Positions 49,227-57,903 of a stretch of DNA of 64,000 bases are shown here, piece after piece. The notes under the pieces were generated by a model that saw only the letters and a list, made by a program, of their open reading frames with translations, had not been told where the DNA came from and made no database searches. Origin of the DNA: DASQDN01 sp963844855 (lineage in GTDB: Bacteria > Acidobacteriota > Terriglobia > Bryobacterales > Bryobacteraceae); NCBI GenBank assembly GCA_963844855.1, contig CAWJQP010000045.1, positions 248,001 to 312,000 on the forward strand. The letters run 5' to 3'. How positions within the stretch are numbered: the stretch's first letter is position 1; each line of letters starts with the position of its first letter. Made by a program: the position numbers and the translations under genes.

Positions 49227-49730
49227 CTAAATCGCTCGCGCCCGGCGGACCGTCGTTCCGGTTTCCTGCTTGGCCGGTTTTCGAATTGGCGCGCCGTTCA
49301 GCCTTCGAACCTGATCACTGACGCAGACCAGGAACATCGGTTGGCGGGCGTTTTTGAGGATATCGACGATCTTGTCGGAGTCGTCCTCCAGATAGATCGA
49401 TTTGCCGTCGGTCACTAAGTGGAGATCGTGCTCCCCGGATAGGACCTCGCTCAAGCGTTTGCCCATTTCGCGCTGCAGGAAACGAAGGACGCGCCTTATT
49501 TTCTGAAGCGAAAAACCCTTACGCCGCAGCTCGGCAATTACCGTGACTTCGATTACTTCTTCGGCGGCATAAACGCGCTTGTGACCCTCGTGACGAGGAG
49601 ACACAACTTTGCGTTCATCCCACCATTGCAATTGGCGTAAACTGACGCTGGCGATGCGTGCAACATCGCTGCTAGTGAAATTTTTCTCGGGAGAGGAACT
49701 TTCAGGACGGGTCTTTTTTGTTTTGAACAT
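49227..49730 (-). CDS. MerR-family transcriptional regulator
   Basis: 167-aa regulator. The HTH and wing are clear (FTSSDVARIASVSLRQLQWWDERKVVSP, then GHKRVYAAEEVIEVTVIAELRRKGFSLQKIRRVLRFLQ). The C-terminal part (about 95-167) is not a known ligand domain; it has a beta-like HDLHLVTDGKSIYLEDDSDKIVDIL segment and a basic tail. No metal-binding Cys, so not a metal-type MerR. Its target promoter is not evident. Confidence 0.88.
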   Translation of the reverse strand: MFKTKKTRPESSSPEKNFTSSDVARIASVSLRQLQWWDERKVVSPRHEGHKRVYAAEEVIEVTVIAELRRKGFSLQKIRRVLRFLQREMGKRLSEVLSGEHDLHLVTDGKSIYLEDDSDKIVDILKNARQPMFLVCVSDQVRRLNGAPIRKPAKQETGTTVRRARAI

Positions 49731-49845
49731 GGAAGGCGGTTTCCGTTCGATTCTTATGACCTAACCGATTGTAGCCCGTCCGCGTTTAGAGTCAATAGGC
49801 ATTCGCGGACTCGGGATTGAGGGCGGCGCAAACTGTGAATCCGTA

Positions 49846-50070
49846 ATGAAAAGTACAATTTATTTAGAGCTCTAGCCGCTGGTCAGAAGGCTCTTGAAAC
49901 TCGACTAACGACGCTAGAGACTAATCTGCAGACAATTTCGCGCCGATCTGTCCAACATCAGCGCTGCGTCGGACCTTTGCTTGGACAACCTCGAAAGCCG
50001 CATCGCAGCAATCGAAAAGACGATTCTTTCAAAGCCCAGCGATCCGCCCCACGCAGTGAAATCAATTTGA
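49846..50070 (+). other. Possible remnant or frameshifted small coiled-coil gene
   Basis: The gap between merR and the hydrolase gene contains a phased heptad-like peptide on the plus strand: ALAAGQKALETRLTTLETNLQTIS, then after one base shift RDLSNISAASDLCLDNLESRIAAIEKTILSKP, ending at a stop at 50068-50070. An ATG at 49846 lies in a third phase. Two +1 corrections would give a protein of about 73 aa. May be a real small gene hit by the same insertions as its neighbours, or debris. Confidence 0.35.
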
Positions 50071-50985
50071 CGGCGGTCCGGTTTTAAGATACCGATCGAA
50101 CCACGTGACACTCTCACCCACAACCTCGGGAAACTGGGCGTGCGGTTTTCCGTCTTTGCCGAAGTTCGAACCATGGGCGCCGCCCCGTACAGTCACGAGC
50201 TTTACCGGTACCTTCGCTCCACGAAGCGCAGCTTCCATTGCGACAGATTGCCCGTAGGGGACCGTCTCGTCCGCATCGCCGTGCAGTAACAGTGTCGGCG
50301 GAGACGATGCGGTTACGCGCGTGATCGGCGAGGCCTCGAGATAGAGCTTCTGATCGTCCGGCGTCGGCGCCCGGCCTAAGAAGGACACCACTGCGGCCGT
50401 GCCGAGAGCGCTGCCGCCGATCATCTTCATCATGTCCGTTGGAGCAGCACGTAGCACGACGCATTGAAGTGTTGCCGCCTCTCGACCAACAGGATCGGGA
50501 TCATCGGCGAGACCTGGGCCCGCCAGCATCGCGACAAGTCCGATCAGATGACCGCCTGATGACCCTCCCATCCCGCCAAGCTTAGCGGGATCGACCCCGA
50601 ATCGCTTCGCATGATGACGCACAAAGCGGACTGCGCGCTGGACGTCCTCGACCGGGGCAGGGTATTGAAAGCGCGGCGCTGCACGATGATTGAGGGCGAA
50701 AACTGTGTACCCTGCGCGAAGCAAGGCCGGACCCCAATCCGAGATCTGCTCTTCCTTTAGAGGTCGAGCTCCGTATGCCTGTCGAGCCTGCCACCCGCTG
50801 CCTGAAATGAAGATAATTCCGTACCCATTAGAAGTATCCGGATGATAAACGTCCATCAGGAGGGCTAGTCCCGAATACATGCCGTAGATAACATTCTTCT
50901 CCACTCGCGATTGCGCCGACGCATGGCTCGTTCCTGCAACCAGGAGCGAGAAAAGAAGAATCAAGATTCGTAGCATGGGCAACAT
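50062..50985 (-). CDS. Secreted alpha/beta hydrolase (esterase/lipase, BD-FAE type)
   Basis: About 307-aa exported hydrolase from ATG 50985 (GAAGGAG just upstream; signal peptide LPMLRILILLFSLLVAGTSHASAQ). Oxyanion region IIFISGSGWQ, nucleophile motif GGSSGG (GxSxG), a catalytic Asp in LLLHGDADETVPYGQ and His in VRGGAHGSNFG. Closest to bacterial carbohydrate or feruloyl-ester esterases. Last gene of the six-gene minus-strand unit, 11 bp after bshA. Confidence 0.85.
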   Translation of the reverse strand: MLPMLRILILLFSLLVAGTSHASAQSRVEKNVIYGMYSGLALLMDVYHPDTSNGYGIIFISGSGWQARQAYGARPLKEEQISDWGPALLRAGYTVFALNHRAAPRFQYPAPVEDVQRAVRFVRHHAKRFGVDPAKLGGMGGSSGGHLIGLVAMLAGPGLADDPDPVGREAATLQCVVLRAAPTDMMKMIGGSALGTAAVVSFLGRAPTPDDQKLYLEASPITRVTASSPPTLLLHGDADETVPYGQSVAMEAALRGAKVPVKLVTVRGGAHGSNFGKDGKPHAQFPEVVGESVTWFDRYLKTGPPSN

Positions 50986-50996
50986 GGCTCCTTCTC

Positions 50997-52100
50997 TCAA
51001 GAACTCAGCACGTGATCGTAGTAGCCTTCGTACTGGGGAATGATGCTCGACGTTGCGAAGCGTTTGACGGCCGACTCGCGCGCAGCTTGGCACATCCTGT
51101 CGAATAGCGCGTCGTCATTCAACAAGCCAATGACGCGTTGCGATTGCGCTTGAATGTCGCCGACCGGTTCAGCAAATCCGTCGACGCCATGAGTAATCAA
51201 CTCGGGAACGCCGCCGGCATTCGTAGCAACGGGAACAACGCCGCAAGCCATCGCCTCCAGAGCTGCAAGTCCAAAGGCTTCGAGTTCACTCGGCAGTAGC
51301 AGGACATGGGCTTTCGGGATCAGTCTTTCCACGTGATCCTGCTTGCCTAAGAACGTCACGTCTTTGTCGACGCCCAAGTCCCGAGACAACATTTCCGCAG
51401 GACCGCGTTCCGGTCCGTCTCCCGCCATCATGAGGTGAACTGGACCTTGCTTGCGCACCTCGGCGAGAATGCGAATGCAATCGAGCACTCGCTTGACAGG
51501 GCGGAAGTTCGAGATATGGAGAAGGATCTTCTCCGTGCGGCTGCGTTGCGGGTCTGGCTTATATAGATCGACGTTGACGAAGTTATGGATGACGCGTATC
51601 TCATTTTTGACACCGAACACGTCCGCAGTCCGATCCTGCATGTAGTTGCTGATCGTTGTAATGCCGTTCGACTTCTCGATAGAGAACTTCGTGATCGGGA
51701 AATACGAACGGTCCATCCCGACAAGAGTGATGTCGGTTCCGTGAAGCGTCGTAACGAACGGCAGCTTACGGCGACCCTCCATCATTTGCTGCGCCAACAA
51801 AGCAGAAATGGAATGGGGGATCGCGTAATGGACGTGCAGAAGATCAAGTTCGTAGCAATCCGCGACTTCAGCCATGCGCGACGCGAGAGCAAGGCAATAT
51901 GGCGGGTAATGAAAAAGCGGATATTGTGAGACTTCAACCTCGTGATAGTGAATGCGTGGAATGCCTGGATCGAGCCGTATTGGGTTTGCGTAAGAAATGA
52001 AGTGAATCTCGTGGCCGCGGTTCGCTAATTCCAGGCCCAGCTCCGTGGCAACGATGCCGCTTCCGCCGTACGTCGGATAACAAGTGATTCCGATCCTCAT
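50997..52100 (-). CDS. bshA: N-acetyl-alpha-D-glucosaminyl L-malate synthase BshA
   Basis: 367-aa GT4 glycosyltransferase, first step of bacillithiol synthesis (UDP-GlcNAc plus L-malate). Start MRIGITCYPTYGGSGIVATELGLELANRGHEIHFIS is diagnostic; LLHVHYAIPHSISALLA, VTTLHGTDITLVG, and the donor site LLLPSELEAFGLAALEAMACGVPVVAT-like segment (here GVVPVATNAGGVPE) follow. Intact. Overlaps the upstream lipoprotein gene by 4 bp. bshB and bshC are not in the window. Confidence 0.94.
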   Translation of the reverse strand: MRIGITCYPTYGGSGIVATELGLELANRGHEIHFISYANPIRLDPGIPRIHYHEVEVSQYPLFHYPPYCLALASRMAEVADCYELDLLHVHYAIPHSISALLAQQMMEGRRKLPFVTTLHGTDITLVGMDRSYFPITKFSIEKSNGITTISNYMQDRTADVFGVKNEIRVIHNFVNVDLYKPDPQRSRTEKILLHISNFRPVKRVLDCIRILAEVRKQGPVHLMMAGDGPERGPAEMLSRDLGVDKDVTFLGKQDHVERLIPKAHVLLLPSELEAFGLAALEAMACGVVPVATNAGGVPELITHGVDGFAEPVGDIQAQSQRVIGLLNDDALFDRMCQAARESAVKRFATSSIIPQYEGYYDHVLSS

Positions 52101-53095
52101 GGCTTCAGCGACAGCTTTAGCGTAGCGTATCCGATCTGTCCATTCAGATTCTCTGCCGGCTCGGGCCGGTTACCGCCGCCGAAATAGACCCAGAGAGGGT
52201 TCGTGTTGGATAACACATGAGGATCGCAGATGACTTTCGAATTCCAATCGAGGGCGCCGCTCAGGACCGGTTCTTCTGTGACGCGGGTCCAGCCTACACC
52301 ATTGCGCGAACGCGCCAATCCGAGCCTGCGTTCTTCGCTTTGACTACGGGCGGTGTACAGCATCCAGTACCAGCCGTGCTGAGACCAAACGGCGGGCTCT
52401 CCGAGTCCTGTGTCATCGAAGCGTCCATGGAAGCCCAATTCGAGAATCGGGTTACCACGATACTTCTCCCAAGTCACACCATCTCTCGAGCGCGCCACAC
52501 CGAGCCTTTGGCGGCGGGCTCGATCCTGACCCAGATAGTACATATATAGATGGTCGGCGACACGGATGACATAAGGATCGGCGGCTCCCATCTCATCCCA
52601 GCTTCCTCGTGGACCCCGCGCAAGGACAGGGTCTCCGTTCTTCTTCCAAATCTTTGCGTCAGAGGATGTGGCAAGGCCAATCTGCGGCACACGCGCGGCC
52701 TGATACCAATACATGAACTTGCCGCTCTCGTAGATGGCTGAGCCGTTCGCTGCGATGTAGTCGCCTTCCCAAGTGGACGGGTCCGGCGAGAGGATCTTGC
52801 CTTTCTTGGTCCATGTGATGCTGTCGGACGATTCCGCTATTCCGGTGTGCCATGTCTTCCCGTCGTATCCGGAATAGACATTCAAGAGCTTTCCTTGCCG
52901 CAGTACGACAATCGAGGGATTCAGCGCGTCGATACTATCCCACGATCCGGCCGCGCCGCGTGTCACGATTGGAGTTGGAAAGACGTCCCACTCAAACTCG
53001 ACTGTTCCAGGCTGGCCTGAAAGGACAGGAAGCGTGAAGTCCGCGTAACGAGAGCATCCGGTTAACAGGAAACTCGCTGCGAGTACCCACTTCAT
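52097..53095 (-). CDS. Glycosidase-like five-bladed beta-propeller lipoprotein (GH43/GH32-like)
   Basis: 332-aa lipoprotein: signal WVLAASFLLTGC with a lipobox Cys at about residue 14. The body has repeated beta-propeller blades (NPSIVVLRQGKLLNVYSGYDGKTWHTGIAESSDSITWTK; DPYVIRVADHLYMYYLGQD; EPAVWSQHGWYWMLYTARS), the pattern of GH43/GH68/GH32-type hydrolases or phosphorylases. Catalytic residues cannot be assigned with certainty. Overlaps both neighbours by 4 bp (ATGA). Confidence 0.8.
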   Translation of the reverse strand: MKWVLAASFLLTGCSRYADFTLPVLSGQPGTVEFEWDVFPTPIVTRGAAGSWDSIDALNPSIVVLRQGKLLNVYSGYDGKTWHTGIAESSDSITWTKKGKILSPDPSTWEGDYIAANGSAIYESGKFMYWYQAARVPQIGLATSSDAKIWKKNGDPVLARGPRGSWDEMGAADPYVIRVADHLYMYYLGQDRARRQRLGVARSRDGVTWEKYRGNPILELGFHGRFDDTGLGEPAVWSQHGWYWMLYTARSQSEERRLGLARSRNGVGWTRVTEEPVLSGALDWNSKVICDPHVLSNTNPLWVYFGGGNRPEPAENLNGQIGYATLKLSLKP

Positions 53096-54243
53096 GCTGG
53101 AATGTGAACGCGAACTGTGGAGCCGAGCGGAGGGCGGGAATGGATCGTGAGATCGCCCCCGAGAGTACGAACGCGGCGCTTAATACTTCTCGGTCCAAGG
53201 CGCAAAATTTCCAGTTCATCGAGCGAATAGGCGCCGCTGAAGGGAAAGCCGCTTCCATCGTCCTGCACGATCAGATCGACTCCATCCTCACCGGCCTCGA
53301 TGACGATCGACACCTGCGACGCCTTCGAATGCTTCCGGACATTATTCAGCGCTTCTCGTATGATCTGAAGAAACTCGCTGGCGGCGCTTTCTTCGAGCAT
53401 TGAGAGATCACCACATATCAATGTGGCGGTCACACCGCTATCGCCTTCAAAGTGATCGACTGTCTCCCGGATTGCCGACTGAAGATTGCTGGGTGAAACG
53501 TCGGCCGGCTGCATCACGCGCACGAATGCGCGCAGTTCGGTAACTTGCGCGCGGCCGAGATCCTGTAATTGGATCAATTCCCGCATTGCCGCATCCTTGT
53601 CGCGCTCGAGCAGCTTGCGAATAATTTCCAGGCGCATCTGAAAGCTGATAAAGCTCTGCAGGGGACCGTCATGAAAATCGGCCGCGATGCGCTGGCGTTC
53701 GGATTCCCGCGCGGTTTCCGCTTCCGAGCGGGAGATTACTGATCTGCGCAGCGCCGCCGACAATCGGTCTTGAAACGAATTTTTGTGAAGCGCGAGAACT
53801 ACAGCTAGAACTCCCCCCAGCACGACTGCCGGCCAGAGCCATACGGCATGCACTGGCCGCATGACGGTGAAGAAGAGGATGGAGAAGCCGACAATTCCAC
53901 ACACGTGCCACCACTCATAGAGCAGCGCCGAAAAGGCGAGCACGTAGAAGTACGTGACCGTGCTGAGCCACAGTCCCTGCTCACTCGGATGGAGTGAGCA
54001 GATTAGAAAAAATGTGAGATCGAGCAACAGTGTGGAAAGCGGATAAAGATTGCTTTCCACCGAATCGCGCACCAGCGACAGCAGGCTGTAGGTGGCGTAG
54101 AGAGCGGCTATTGTCGCAACAATGAGCGAATAGCGAACCGGATAAAGCAGGTAAACAACGACGCAAAGCGAACCGAGAAGCGCGCGGATGATTCCCAGAT
54201 GGCGTCGCCACATATAGGGAACCATCGTGTGTTGAACAGGCAC
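53092..54243 (-). CDS. Membrane sensor histidine kinase, NarL-type (HisKA_3)
   Basis: About 383-aa kinase. Six or so N-terminal membrane helices (about 1-160: IIRALLGSLCVVVYLLYP, SLIVATIAALYATYSLLSLV ...) without a large sensor domain, then the HisKA_3 phosphorylation site RQRIAADFHDGPLQSF and an HATPase domain (EALNNVRKHSKASQ, VQDDGSGF). The start is uncertain: GTG 54243 or ATG 54225; a longer frame to 54390 runs inside the methyltransferase gene and is unlikely. No response regulator is adjacent, so its partner is elsewhere. The stop overlaps the lipoprotein start. Confidence 0.86.
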   Translation of the reverse strand: MPVQHTMVPYMWRRHLGIIRALLGSLCVVVYLLYPVRYSLIVATIAALYATYSLLSLVRDSVESNLYPLSTLLLDLTFFLICSLHPSEQGLWLSTVTYFYVLAFSALLYEWWHVCGIVGFSILFFTVMRPVHAVWLWPAVVLGGVLAVVLALHKNSFQDRLSAALRRSVISRSEAETARESERQRIAADFHDGPLQSFISFQMRLEIIRKLLERDKDAAMRELIQLQDLGRAQVTELRAFVRVMQPADVSPSNLQSAIRETVDHFEGDSGVTATLICGDLSMLEESAASEFLQIIREALNNVRKHSKASQVSIVIEAGEDGVDLIVQDDGSGFPFSGAYSLDELEILRLGPRSIKRRVRTLGGDLTIHSRPPLGSTVRVHIPA

Positions 54244-54280
54244 TCCTTCACTCCGCTCCTCGCCTTTAATGCCAGCAGCC

Positions 54281-54811
54281 TCACCGGCGATACAAATAGA
54301 TTGTGTGGCTGCGTCCCTCGCCGTCATCCTCAATGGTCTCTGTTTTTTCGGGCTTCCAGCCCACCATTTCGAAATCGTGAGCGACAACACGAGCTCCTTT
54401 TTTTAACTGCTTTTCGAGAATGGGCCGCACGAGTTCCATTGCTTTCGGCAATAAATAAGCGGTAACCAAATCGGCGGACGAGTAATCCTGCTTGAGAATA
54501 TCGCCTGCGATTATGCGCGAGGTTTTATCGAGGTTCCTTCGACGAAGTTCTTCCGAACTCTGGCGGGCAAGAGACGGATCGAGTTCCACTCCCGTAGCGT
54601 CGGCCTTGAACTTGGAGGCGGCCATGATCACGATGCGCCCGTCACCACTGCCAAGATCGAATATTTTTTCGCCCTTAGCCAAGCCCCCAATTTCCAGCAT
54701 CTTCTGGACAATGGAAGGCGGAGTCGGATAATAAGGCGCGAGTTTCTCCGGATCTTTTTCCTGCGGGTAAGCGCAAGCTACCGCACTCAGCAAAATAGCT
54801 GCAAATCTCAT
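54281..54811 (-). CDS. Class I SAM-dependent methyltransferase with N-terminal signal peptide
   Basis: 176-aa methyltransferase: motif I IFDLGSGDGRIVI (about 49-61), acidic GVELDPS after strand 2, and motif IV-like SSADLVTAYLLP. Unusually, the first 16 residues (RFAAILLSAVACAYPQ) look like a Sec signal peptide, although SAM is cytoplasmic. It may act as a membrane-tethered enzyme, or the true start may lie further in. Sits 5 bp after the beta-propeller gene and about 37 bp before the kinase. Confidence 0.8.
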   Translation of the reverse strand: MRFAAILLSAVACAYPQEKDPEKLAPYYPTPPSIVQKMLEIGGLAKGEKIFDLGSGDGRIVIMAASKFKADATGVELDPSLARQSSEELRRRNLDKTSRIIAGDILKQDYSSADLVTAYLLPKAMELVRPILEKQLKKGARVVAHDFEMVGWKPEKTETIEDDGEGRSHTIYLYRR

Positions 54812-54816
54812 GATGA

Positions 54817-56664
54817 TTAAGGCTCCAGATAAATGCGGATGCGATTACTCTGGTGATTCTGCGCTTCTATATATAGTTCGGCTGTGCCGCGATTGACGAT
54901 CGCCGGTAGCTGCACCTCGACCAGGTACATGCCGACGTAGCCCGGAGCCAGCGTGGCTCGGGTTACTTCAACGGGTTCCCGCTCGAGATAAGCCTGTACC
55001 GGTGTTACGACGCGCGGCGCGTTCTCAATCGGCGCCGGCAAACCGGTCGGCCACTCCGGTTGCACGCGTCCGAGTCCCGTCGCAAGGATCTGCAAACGGG
55101 CTCCGGATCGCGCCGGTGTGCCGGGGTCCAGCACCAGACCTGTTTCCGCATTCAAGACCAGAGGCACGCCGTCCGGATCGACAAAGATGGAAGGCGACGC
55201 AGGCAGAAGAGTCAAACCGACTTGACGAGCTCCGGTGGTCGTATCTGCCGAAAGTCGAACGTTGGTCCCGGTTGCATCAAAGGGAACCTGGATTTGGGAT
55301 TCGATGTCCGTCGCGGCGAGAACAGGGGCATTCCGCTCGCCGATTCGGGCCGCGCTGACTTTGGCCCCGATCACGCTGAGGAGCGATCCGGGAGCAGCGG
55401 CTCGCGCGACCCGATCGGCGGCGCTCACTACGCGCGGATCGCGCAGACGATGTGGCGCAAGCGTGCCGAAGAGACCGGATTCCTGGAACGCCGCATAAAG
55501 TTGGTTTCCGTCGGCATCGAGCGCTACGTCCCATGCCGAGCCGGACCGAAGGATAGTCCATGCGGGAAGGCCAGATTCGGTAATGGCATGGAAAACACCC
55601 CGATCGGTCGCCGCATAGACGGCGCTCGACTCGCGATCGAAAGCGATGCCGCGAACGAGCGCGTTTGCGGGAAGGTTACCCGATAGATCTTCCCAAAACA
55701 CCCCCGACGTATTCGTTCGCAGGACACGGCCCCGTGCTCGAGAGTTGGTAGTCGCCATAGCTATGTTTACGTCATTGGCGTCGATTCGGATTCTTTCAAC
55801 GGAACCGGCTCCGAAAACGATGCCCGACGCGCCCCAATTGGCCCCACGGTCCCGGGAAAAGAAGAGACGTCCGTCGGCGGAGCCGGCATAGACGACATCG
55901 CCCGAACTGGCGGCAGCCGTGACGGTAACTCCCAAAGCCGCCGTAGCGGCGGAGCGTAGATCTTGCTCGGCGACAAGCGTGGAATTGTCTGCCAAACGCC
56001 ATGCCGAGCGCTCACCGACCGCCCAGACGAATTCTGTGCCGCCAGCAGCAATATGAATCGGCTTACCGTCTCCTGGCGCTGCGAGGATGCGTTCCACGGG
56101 CAGGTTCGGAAATCCATCATTCAATCCAGACCAGGATTCGCCGCTGTCCATGGATCGCCACAATCCGTTGGAGCCGGCGACGACCACTTCTTCGGGGTTG
56201 CGTGGCGACACGGCGGCGTCCGAAAGGGTGCGGCCGAGAATCGATCCTGACCCGGTTTGTGTGACATTTGTCCAGTTCAGCCCACTGTCGTCCGACCGAT
56301 ACGCGAATTTGCCGGCAGCGTACATTCTTGTGGCGCGAAGCGGGTGAGCAACTGCCAGTGCGCCGTCGGGTCCGACCGTCTGGGCCGCACTCCGCTCCGG
56401 CGGCTCGACTGTAGCCGGTGTCCAGCTCTCAAAATCCGACGTTTGCCATACTCGTCCGGATTGCGTCTTCGCGAAAAAGCGTGCGCCGTCGGCCGAGTAC
56501 CAGACACGCTCCACCGGTCCGCCGGCCGGAGATGCCAACGATAGATCCATCACCGTGTTACCGATACGCCGCCATTCAAGCGCAGCAGTACTCTGCCCCC
56601 AGATGGGGGAAAAGACAGCCGTCATCGCGAGAAGTGTGGCTTTACGACACACAGATGTGTCCAT
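54817..56664 (-). CDS. Secreted beta-propeller protein with C-terminal Solibacter-type domain (TIGR03437-like)
   Basis: 615-aa exported protein. N-terminal signal (ATLLAMTAVFSPIWGQS), then about 380 residues of sortilin/BNR-like propeller repeats (YRSDDSGLNWTNVTQ, WRSMDSGESWSGLNDGFP, FFSRDRGANWGASGIVFG, typical SxDxGxxW Asp-boxes), then from about residue 395 a domain beginning VVSAADRVARAAAPGSLLSVIGAKVSA and ending VEVQLPAIVNRGTAELYIEAQNHQSNRIRIYLEP, which I recognise as the TIGR03437 type greatly expanded in Solibacter. Probably cell-surface or secreted. First gene of the six-gene operon. Confidence 0.85.
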   Translation of the reverse strand: MDTSVCRKATLLAMTAVFSPIWGQSTAALEWRRIGNTVMDLSLASPAGGPVERVWYSADGARFFAKTQSGRVWQTSDFESWTPATVEPPERSAAQTVGPDGALAVAHPLRATRMYAAGKFAYRSDDSGLNWTNVTQTGSGSILGRTLSDAAVSPRNPEEVVVAGSNGLWRSMDSGESWSGLNDGFPNLPVERILAAPGDGKPIHIAAGGTEFVWAVGERSAWRLADNSTLVAEQDLRSAATAALGVTVTAAASSGDVVYAGSADGRLFFSRDRGANWGASGIVFGAGSVERIRIDANDVNIAMATTNSRARGRVLRTNTSGVFWEDLSGNLPANALVRGIAFDRESSAVYAATDRGVFHAITESGLPAWTILRSGSAWDVALDADGNQLYAAFQESGLFGTLAPHRLRDPRVVSAADRVARAAAPGSLLSVIGAKVSAARIGERNAPVLAATDIESQIQVPFDATGTNVRLSADTTTGARQVGLTLLPASPSIFVDPDGVPLVLNAETGLVLDPGTPARSGARLQILATGLGRVQPEWPTGLPAPIENAPRVVTPVQAYLEREPVEVTRATLAPGYVGMYLVEVQLPAIVNRGTAELYIEAQNHQSNRIRIYLEP

Positions 56665-56786
56665 CTTAACCTGATTCTACTTACACTATCGGCCCAAATG
56701 TCTGACACGGAAGGGGATTTACACTAATTTTAGCCATAGGCCCCCTGTTTGCATTGCAATTTTGATGTTAGACTGAGGATCTGGTA

Positions 56787-57587
56787 ATGAGCTTATTTCG
56801 GAACGCTGTTGCAGCCTGGCTGTTGTCGACAGCACTGCTGTGCGTGTGTTCGGCTCAGAGCCTGCCTTTCTTTTCCCCAGAAGCAGCCGCGAAGGTTACG
56901 AAACTGACAGGACATGTATCTGTTCTGAAAGACTCTACCCCTTGGGCGCTTCAGGAAGGGAGTTCCGTACAGGTGCGGCAGGTAATCGTCACCGGCTCGG
57001 ACGGTTTCGCCGTATTCCAGGTTTCGGATGGCAGTACCTTTGAAGTATACCCGAATTCCAGGGTAATTTTTCGGGCCAACCCATCAAATCTTAAAGATCT
57101 TTTGGATGTTTGGCTCGGTCGCGTAAAAGTACATATTCAAAAACTCGGCGGCCAACCGAATAATAATCGGGTAATCACTCCGACGGCGGTTATTTCCGTT
57201 CGAGGAACTGTTTTTGATGTTGCGGTGGAAGATCAGGATTCGACCCTTGTCGCCGTCGAAGAAGGTTTGGTCGAAGTCCAGCATAAACTGCTGCCGACAA
57301 ATACTCCCAAATTCGTAAATCCAGGCGAATCGCTGCGTGTGTATCGCGATCAGCCGCTAGCCCAGCGGTCCTCTCCGGTGAAAGGCGCAGCCATTCAACA
57401 GGGTCTCCGTGCCGCGACCGAAGCGCTGTACCGGATCATCTATCGTGCGCCTTCGGCAGGTGGCACCTCGATTCCTGGCGGTGGGGCCGGTCCCGTCGGC
57501 GGTGGGGGAACACCTGGCGACGCGGATACCGAAGCGCCTCCTCCACCCCCTCCACCACCGCCACCACCCCCTCCGGCAAACGATTAG
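56787..57587 (+). CDS. FecR-domain secreted protein with polyproline tail
   Basis: 266-aa exported protein. Signal peptide (AVAAWLLSTALLCVCSAQS), a FecR domain (about 35-160: VTKLTGHVSVLKDS, VQVRQVIVTGSDGFAVFQVSDGSTFEVYPNSRVIF, VITPTAVISVRGTVFDVAVE), and a C-terminal tail of Gly-rich sequence followed by 13 prolines. This resembles the periplasmic FecR-like proteins in surface-polysaccharide contexts rather than the sigma-regulator FecR (no N-terminal cytoplasmic part, no sigma factor nearby). GAGGAT precedes the ATG. Divergent from the propeller gene. Confidence 0.85.
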   Translation: MSLFRNAVAAWLLSTALLCVCSAQSLPFFSPEAAAKVTKLTGHVSVLKDSTPWALQEGSSVQVRQVIVTGSDGFAVFQVSDGSTFEVYPNSRVIFRANPSNLKDLLDVWLGRVKVHIQKLGGQPNNNRVITPTAVISVRGTVFDVAVEDQDSTLVAVEEGLVEVQHKLLPTNTPKFVNPGESLRVYRDQPLAQRSSPVKGAAIQQGLRAATEALYRIIYRAPSAGGTSIPGGGAGPVGGGGTPGDADTEAPPPPPPPPPPPPPAND

Positions 57588-57726
57588 CGATCGCGCTTAC
57601 GTTAGCCGCCGCGCTCGGGGAGAGTGATCTATCGCATTGCCGCGACGCGGAGGAACCGCCCGAAATGCGCAACTTTTCTCCAGAGGCCCACCGCTCGGAC
57701 TACAAATTGGGAACGGCGATGCAACC

Positions 57727-57766
57727 CCACAAGTGTGAGACATGCCCCACACCTGTGAGGTATCGG
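57727..57766. promoter_or_regulatory. Tandem 20-bp repeat with CACA-N2-TGTG dyads
   Basis: Two adjacent 20-bp units (57727-57746, 57747-57766), 15 of 20 bases identical, each containing CACA-N2-TGTGAG. Exact two-turn spacing puts both dyads on one face of the helix, as for a dimeric regulator binding cooperatively. Lies about 140 bp upstream of the barrel gene, in the 316-bp gap after the FecR gene. The rest of that gap shows no gene. Confidence 0.5.
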
Positions 57767-57903
57767 CACCTCGCCGGGAAAAAAACACAAAGTTAACGCA
57801 ATGTTTTGAGGTGGCCAGTCTGTTGCATGCCTGTGATGTGTGAAAATCCGCTACCAGCCAGGCATGACGCTCACCCTCGTGAGCCGGGACAGCAGAATCA
57901 AAA

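Noticed and set aside
57724..57770. CRP (cAMP receptor) binding site
   Set aside because: The dyads have a 2-base centre rather than the 6-base spacer of TGTGA-N6-TCACA.
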